A stretch of DNA of 64,000 nt from Anaerococcus sp. Marseille-P3625 (GTDB lineage Bacteria > Bacillota > Clostridia > Tissierellales > Peptoniphilaceae), in NCBI RefSeq assembly GCF_900232825.1, contig NZ_OCTP01000009.1:1-64000 (forward strand), given 5' to 3'. The notes under the pieces are model-generated. The model did no database searches. It had not been told where the DNA came from and saw only the letters and a list, made by a program, of their open reading frames with translations. A program made the position numbers and the translations under genes. Positions 44,701-53,700 of this stretch are shown here, piece by piece (within the stretch, counting starts at the first letter, position 1; the number at the start of each line of letters is the position of its first letter).

Positions 44701-47700
44701 ATGCAGATCAACCAAATAACTATAGTATTTCTGGTGTAAGAATTTCTAAATTCAGAGACCTATACATTGACCAAGTTTGGAACTTGCCAGAGCAAAGCAT
44801 GACTATGCCTGGACAAGACTTTATCGCAAAAGATAATAAAGGAAATGAACTTGGTAAAGTACATGTAGATAAAGGCGCTGCTGGAGAGACCACAAGATTT
44901 GTCACAATTCCTAACGCAAGATATTGGGATATTGACGAAAATTCTCACGAAGCTTCTAAAAGAGAAAATAAAATCGAACAAAAATTCGACCAAGATACAG
45001 TTGGAGTAAATGGAAAAACTTACAAATACAACGAAAATGCCAACTACTATCAAAGAGATACAAAAAGTCAATACATTCACAACTCTGCTATTGATACAAC
45101 AAAACCAAACCCTGTTACATTTACTGTAGTAAAAGTTGATAGCAAGGATCCAAGCAAAAAACTAGCAGGAGCAAGATTTAAATTACTAGGCGATAATCAA
45201 CCATCTATAGTTACTGATAACCAAGGTAAAGCTGCCTTTAATAATGTACTACCTGGAACTTATACTTTAACAGAAGAAAAAGCTCCAGCAGGTTACAAGC
45301 TTGACCAATCACAAAAAACAATCACCATAGCAAAAGATGGTACAATCAGTGTAGATGGTGGCAATATCCAGCTATCAGGTGGCAAAAACGTGACAAAACT
45401 TGTCCAACACGACAGTGCACCTAACTGGCCAGACTATATGAACGCTATGCACTATGGTAAGATAACAACCAATGGAACAACTAATCAAAATGAAGTTGAG
45501 TTCTACCTTTACCTAAAACCAGAAAGCAATAATGGTGCGGATGGTACAAATAGAAATACAAGACTTAATATTTCTATACCAGGCGTAAATATTACAGATG
45601 TAAAAGCTTACGACGTATCTCCAGGACATAGAAATAACGTTAAGTACAGCATGGAACAACAAAATGCTGAAGGATACATTCCTTTACTTGGGGAAAATGT
45701 AATAAATGCTGCAAATAATAACAAAATTACAGGCACAGCAAATACTACAGATCCATACACAGGAAAAACTGGTTACCAAATTTACTTCCCACAACAAAGA
45801 TTTGAAAATGACTGGGGATTCTTAGTAAAAGTTAAAGCAAATGTAGGAAACAAACAATCTATTAGTTTAGACTACGATTGGTTGACAGATAAAGATACAG
45901 CTAGACAAACAAAACTTACTCAAAGCGTTATTTTAAATAAAACAAATGGACAAGGAACTGGCGAAAAAAATCAAATTTTAGTAACAAACGAAGAATTTAC
46001 AAAAAGCCCAATTTCTGCAACAAAATTTGGCGACACATTTGATACCAACGGAAATAGAGAAAGACTTCAAGGTGCAGAATTTGTCCTTAAAGATAGTAAT
46101 GATAATGTAATTGCCAATAAATTTACTGACGACAAAGGTACAGCAGACTTTGGACAATTCCCACCAGGAACATACAGATTAGAAGAAAAATCCGCACCAG
46201 ATGGTTACCAACAAAACGGTGTATATTTTGAAGTTGTAGTTGATGACCAAGGTCAAGTAAGCTACAAGGCAAGATTTGAAGATGGTATTGGAACCCCACA
46301 AACAGGACAAGATTACTACATTGAAAAGGGTGAAGAAACAGGAAGCTCAGCAAAGGCTAAAGTAACTAGTGTTAACCAAAGACTTGAATACCTAGAAAAC
46401 GAACCGGGTGATATTGGTACTAAGACAGGCATTTGGGAAGCATATTCTTATGAATCCCTAAAATACCATGCCGATGTTACTTTAACTAATGTGTCAAAAG
46501 GGTCAAGATTTGAAATTCAATTCGATAGAAACCTTGACTTCACCCAATATTTCTCTGCTTTCCCTAAGATTGTAATTGAGGGTGTAGAAGTTGCAGATCC
46601 ATACTTCGATTATGATACCAACCTATTGACTTATGTATTTAACGATAAGGCAAAAAAAGATGTAACAGCTTCTATTAACCTCAGGGGTATAATTCCAGAT
46701 AAATACTTTGCAAGAGAAACAGGAAAATATACATTTACTATAAAGGTAGCTCCTGGTGTCGCTAATGTGGATGGAAATCCTGTTTTAAACCAAGAAATAA
46801 ATGCGGACTATGGACGCCACCACTCAGGGACAGGCGACTCTAACCAGTCTTACTACTTTAGAGATGTATACCAAAAAGAAGACGGACAATGGTATGTAAC
46901 AGTTCTAACATATCTAAACCCACTTGGTGAAGGTTATAGTGCAAAAACAGTCAGATATAACTGGTTAACAACTGATTTTCAAAACAACCGTATTGCAGAA
47001 TGGTCAGGTAAGGGTTATAAACCTCTATATGAACTTAATGATGTAAAAGTATACGCAACTGATTATGCAAAATATTGGTTAGGAGAACTTCCTTTAAATA
47101 AGTATATGCCTCTATCAATGGGTATAAGACCAGAACAAGATCCAAATATCTACCACTTACTAGCACATCAAGCAATAAATCCTGAAAGTGGGAGTGAAAG
47201 GACACAAAATGGTATATATATTAACTATAATCCAGCTAATATAAAAACCAATGAAAAATTAGCTACAGAAGCTATTAGCAAGGCTCCTCTTGTTGTAAAA
47301 GTACCAAAACCAAGAGAAAAGGGTGGATATGTAGTAGAACAAACATTTAAGATTACCGATATAGACCAGTTTAATAAAAAATGGAGAGCTTTCTATATGT
47401 ATGATGGTAACCTTACATCAGCTTTCGCATCCAAGGCCAATGTAAACACAGCCATAGGTGACCAAACTGGCGGAGAAATACCAAAATATTATAAAGAAGT
47501 AATTGGTTTAATAAATCATAAATATACTCCAGGTTCTTTTAAATTAACAAAATACGACGAAACAAATCAAGGAAAGAAACTTCCTAAAGCAACTTTTGCC
47601 TTAACAGATGAAAATAACAAGACAATTTACAGAACATCTAATGCTAATGGTGAAGTTGATTTTGCTAATATCGCACCTGGAAGATATTCTTTAGAAGAAA

Positions 47701-50700
47701 CTAAAGCACCAAAAGACTATCAGCTTACTAACAAAAAATGGCAAGTTACAGTTCTAAGTGACGGTAGCGTGAGAATAAGAGAAACATCTATTACAGGTGT
47801 AGGTCAACTTTATACTGGAAATAAAATTAATATTCCAGTATCAAACAAACCAGTTGGACAAAAGTTTAGAGTTTACAAAAAGAACGGCAAGGGAGAGCCA
47901 CTTCCTGGAGCAAAATTTAAGATAACAAGTCCAGACGATCCAAATTTCTCAGCTGAAGCAACATCAGGACCAAATGGTATTGTAGAATTTAAAGCAACTC
48001 TAACAGAAGGCAAGAATTATATACTTGAAGAAGATGAACCACCAACAGGCTATAATCCACTTAATAAAAGATGGGTTCTAAGAGTAGAAGATGGCAAAAC
48101 AAAAGTCTACAACTATTCAGATCCAAAAGAAGATGTAACTGTAGAAAAATCACTTCTTGGAGATGAAGGTACAGAATGGGTTGATGTTAAAAATAGGAAC
48201 ACATCAGGCTGGTCAAACTATGACAATAGATGGACTGGTTGGGTAGATAATAATCAAAAGGCTGAGTATTTGGGTACAAGAATTATTGCTATAAATAAGA
48301 AAGAAAAATATGTAGTCCAAAGATATGTAATAAACCCAGAAGCAAGACAAACGGTAGGAGTTGATGGAGTAACTGCAGCTACAATCCATAGAGAAAAACC
48401 AGAATATCCAAATATGGATTGGTATGCGGGCACTGAAGATGTAAAAATATTCACTCTAGAACCGAAAACAGGTGGCAATACTGATGGTAAGGTTACTGGT
48501 CTAATATCAGACTTAAGACTTGCATCTTATAAAGTTACTGAAATTACTGACAAAGTAAAAAAATCTACCAACAATTCCCATTTTGGAGAAACTAGACTAA
48601 AACTAGACCTACCAGTTACAAATAAGCCGATAGTAGTTGATGTCAAAGTACCTTACAAAGACGAAAGCGGTGGAGTAGGTACAGGTATGGACTGGAGAGA
48701 AGGTAACACAACCTACTGGAAGTCCGATTACTACGAAAGAGTTTCCGACATCAAAACTGCAGGCCTTGTAAGTGATACAGGCGGTACAATAGTTGGTTCA
48801 TACCTAGCAGAAGGATCGCTTGATGTAACAAATAGTCTCAAAACATATGGATTTAAAATCAAAAAAGTTAAGGAAGATAAAACTACAGCAATTCCAGGAG
48901 CAGTTTTCAAACTGACAGGACCAGATCCAAGCCAAGACGAAAGATTTATGACCACTGGATCTGACGGTATGGTTTCATTTGACGGTCTAAAACCTGGTAA
49001 ATATACACTAGTAGAAGAAAAACCAGCCCCAGGTTATGAAAAAGCCGATACTGATTGGACAGTTACAATAACTAAAGATGGAAAAATTTATATCAAAGCT
49101 AATAATGCTGGAATAAGTAATCCAAACACAAATCTATCTGTAGAAAATCTTAACAATGTATCAGCAGCATCTGTTAGAAGTTTGTTTGCTAATCCAATGA
49201 GAAGAAACCTATTAGAAAGCTTTAGCAGTGATAATTCTGGCCTTGAAGTTGGCGGAAATTTAGTTGATTTAGCAAATCCGCTAAGAGCTGGAAATGGTTG
49301 GAAAGTTGTAGACAATAAAAGCTCAACTCAACCAACAAAGAGAGAAGATGCTTCCGATTCAGAATTCGGACAGTTAATTGACACAAAGATAATCGAAATT
49401 GACAAAGAACACAATAGATACAAACAAGTATTCATATACAAAGAAGGTTATGCTAAGAAAAATCGTAACATCAAATTCCACAGAGCTTATGATAAGTACG
49501 ATATAAGTCCGAGTGAAGTTACGACAAGAGTTTACCAAGTACCTGATGGTACTAGTCTAGCTAATATCAATAAAAGTTCGGATATAGATGCTATCGCTGG
49601 TAAAACTGATATAAGTAAAAATATTAGATTTACAGCAGAAGGTACCAAGAAAATTCAAACTAATGATATCAACACAAGATATCCAGGAACCATCTTGATA
49701 GAAGTTGAAACAAATTATAATGAAAACTATCCAATAGGTTTAGGTTCAAACTATAACTTTTATACTGGAGGGCAACACGGTAACAAGTGTTGGTTAGAAA
49801 AATCTTATACAAATGAAGCAAATGTGCCAGTCATTGGAAGTAAATACAATATTACTGAATATTCTTCTTTGGGTGGTTCTGTAAGAGCAAATCCAACAAG
49901 CTCTGAAGCAGGAAAAGAGATAAGTCTAACTATTAGTGAAAATCAAGGCTATAAATATAAGGAAAATAGCTTACAAGTATTAGAAAAAGGCACTAATAAT
50001 CCTGTTAGATTAAATGGCAATAAGTTTACAATGCCAGCATCAGATGTAATAATAAGTGCTGTTTTTGAAAAAGTTTATAAAGTTTATATCAATGTTCAAG
50101 AAAACGGAACAATAAGTGCAAGTCCAAGCGAAAATATAAAAGCTGGAGATACCGTTACACTTACATTGACGCCACAAACAGGATTTAAGCTAAAACAGCT
50201 AAGTATTAATAGCACAAGTGGCACTGTGGCATATACAAAAGTAAATGAAACAACATATACTTTTACAATGCCGACCTCAGATGTAGGAGTTAACGTTTCT
50301 TATGAAAAACCACAAGATACTGCTTATAATATTAAGATAGATGAAAATATTATAGATGGAAGAGTAAGTGCAGATGCTAGCACTGCAACAAAAGGAACAA
50401 CTGTAAATCTTAAACCTACACCAAATCCAGGCTTTAAGCTTGGCACACTTATAGTAACAGCTGACAATGGCGATTCTGTACAAGTTACAAATAACTCATT
50501 TACAATGCCAGAATCCAATGTCACAATTTCTGCAACATTTGTAAAAGATCCACAAACTTACAAATACAAGGTTAATATTGCTAGTGATATACAAAATGGT
50601 TCGGTTACTGCAAGTACAGATTCTGCTTTAGCTGGAGCATCAGTCACTCTAACAGCCACAGCAATATCAGGTTATGAATTAGATAAATTTACAGTAACAG

Positions 50701-53700
50701 CTGACAATGGCGATTCTGTACAAGTTACAAATAACTCATTTATAATGCCAGCCGCTAATGTAAGTGTTACTGCAAGCTTTAAGCAGATAGATTTAGGAAC
50801 TGAAATACAGAATGGTCAAGTTGCTCAAATTACCAACAAGCAAACAGGTCTTGATCTTAAGATTTACAAAAAAGACAGATACGACAGAAAACTTGAAGGT
50901 GCTATATTTACCATCAGAAAAACTGATGAAAAATACGAGACATTTGACCAAAACTTTGGAGTAAAAACAGGAACTTCAAATGATAAAGGACTTGTTGAAT
51001 TTAAGGATAAAAATGATAAGCCAGTTAGATTGCCAGAAGGATATTATGTAATTGAAGAAACAGCAGCCCCACTAGGCTATAGAAAAGCAAATGCTCCTTG
51101 GAAAGTACAGGTTGTGGAAGAAAATGGTCAACTAGTAGCAAAATACAAAGGACCAGAAGAAACACCACAAAGCTTTATTGAAAAAAATAAAAATCTTGAT
51201 ATAAAAGAAGCAAATGGTGTAAAATACGCAACAAAAATCACTCATATTGATACAGAATCAAGAACATTTATCCAAAGAGTATATATTGACACAAGAGGAA
51301 AAAATGGAACTGTCAACGTTCAAATTAAACCAAAACACAAAAGAGAAGAAATTGACAGACCAGGACTTCCACCAGTTACTATCAAAGAAGGTGTAAAGAC
51401 AGCTTACAGGTCAACTTATAAGATAACTGGAATAGATGGAGATCCGAACGAAGCTCAAATGATTAAAATCTTAAATGACTATGACGTTTCTTATCCAGAT
51501 GTAACTGTTGTAAACACAGCAAGATGGAGACCATTTGACTGGGGATTTGACGAAGACCAACTAAATCTTGAACCAGGAGTTTACTATATAGACATTGAAG
51601 GATTTTATGATACTTCTATTATAGATAGAAATGTTACTAATGAAGTAGCGATAGATTCTAACTATAACTTTACAAATAAGGAGGGAACTGCATCAAGTAC
51701 TGAACCAGTACTAAAAGATCCTTATGTAAATAACAACAAAACTGATTTACCAGATGAAGATTTAGGAAAGATTGATATTGATATTGAATTCTTTGATGGT
51801 GCAAGAGAATTCCAACAATTATATAACGACAATGGTCGTATAACTTACAAAGCTCTTAAAGATGAAAATGGTAAGGACGAAGCATCTTTCCAAAGTGGTG
51901 CAGAAACACTTAGACAATACTTGGAATATAATTACGGTAAAACTAGAGCAGACAATTGGGCAAATTCTAAACCAGCTGGTCAAAAATATGCTAATGCTTT
52001 AGGTAAGAAAGTATATATAGGAAGCGATCCATATATAACAGGTAAAATAACACCTACAGTTACACCAGGCACTCAAGGATATAAGAACCCATCTAGTACT
52101 ATAAAAACAAGCATCGACATTAGTTCCCTATACTCTTCAAATAAAACAAATACAGTTCCTCAAGAAGGACTTAGTATTGAAAATGATGCAGAAAGATACA
52201 ACATCACCTTCTCTAAACACGGTAAGGAAACTGACAAAGATAGTGTAGAAGAAATCACTAAGAGAAGACTTGAAGGTGCAGTATTCAAGCTTGAAAAGAG
52301 AGTAAGAGAAGGAATCTATGAAGAAGTAGAAGGCTCTTACGTATCATCTGCTTTCAACGGCTACTTTGGTTTTAGAGGACTTGAACCAGGTCGTTATAGA
52401 CTAATAGAAGTACAAGCTCCAAAGGGATACAAACCAATTGATGGACCACTTCTACATTTCTCAGTTGAAACAGTAAGTATAGTTTCAAAATTGATAACCG
52501 ACCCTAGAACTGGTGAAAACATTAAGGTAGATACAGTTGGATTCTATTTCCCAGGAAATGATAAATCTTACAAATTTGAAGAATTAGAAATGCACGATCC
52601 AGTAACTAATGAAGTCATCAAATTTAAGGATGCTAAGAATGCTGATTTGGAAACAACCAGAATTATAAATCCATTGGATAAAACTAAAGAAGTGCCTTTA
52701 AGAGATTTGAGTATCAAATTCCCAGGAGAAATAAAGGACAAAGAAGGAAAGCTTATAAAGGACACATATAAGTTAAGTGAAATCCAAATAACACCAACTT
52801 CTAACGGATATATTTCTCTAGAATACGATAAGGCAAATGGTGTTTACCAATATATCAAAGAAAAATCAACCACTGAAAAAGACGGCTTGCTAGTAGACTA
52901 TGTTACAAGCGCCACTGCCAAGAACATGGGTAAAATCGTAAACGAAAAGCCAGGTAAGGGTAGTGTAATGATCAATAAAGTTGATGAAAATGGAACTGCC
53001 TTAAAAGGTACAGCAAATGACAAAGGCGAACTAACAGCAGGAGCTAAGTTTAGACTTACAAACCTAACAGATGTTTCAAAACCTGTTGAAAAAACAGTAG
53101 GAACAGATGGTAAATTATCATTTGAAGGACTTAAAATAGGTAACTACAAACTAGAAGAAATTGAATCTCCTGATGGACACATTAATACTAAGCAAGTATG
53201 GCACTTTACAGTAGGTGGTGAAGGTCTAGATCCATATTCTGGCGATATTGCAAGAACTGGAAAAGATTTATCAGATAAGATTACTCTTGAAACCACTGAA
53301 ATGAAGGTATTAAATCCAGAATCCAAAACACCAAGAAAAAAAGGAGAAATCCATCCACATTATGGTGAAAGTATGGAATTTACTAATAAGTTCACACTTG
53401 CAGAAAACACAAAGATTAATCCTGGTGACTATTTTGTACTAAATATAAGTGACAATATGGACCTACACGGAATTTTTGAAAACAGCATATCAAATTTGGA
53501 TGTAGTTGCTGATGGAGTAGGTACTATAGCAAAAGCTGATTATAATAGAGAAGCTGGAACTTTGACTTACACATTCACAAAATATGCCGACACTTATACT
53601 TTAATTGATTTTTCAAACAAGCTTACTGGATTTATAGACCTATACAAAGTAAAAACCTCAGATGGAACTTTTGGCGGTCAAAAAGTTGGATTTGGAATTG

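Noticed and set aside
49843-50790. CRISPR-like or non-coding repeat array
   Set aside because: The repeats stay in one reading frame, are about 80 codons long, and translate to InlB-like domains.
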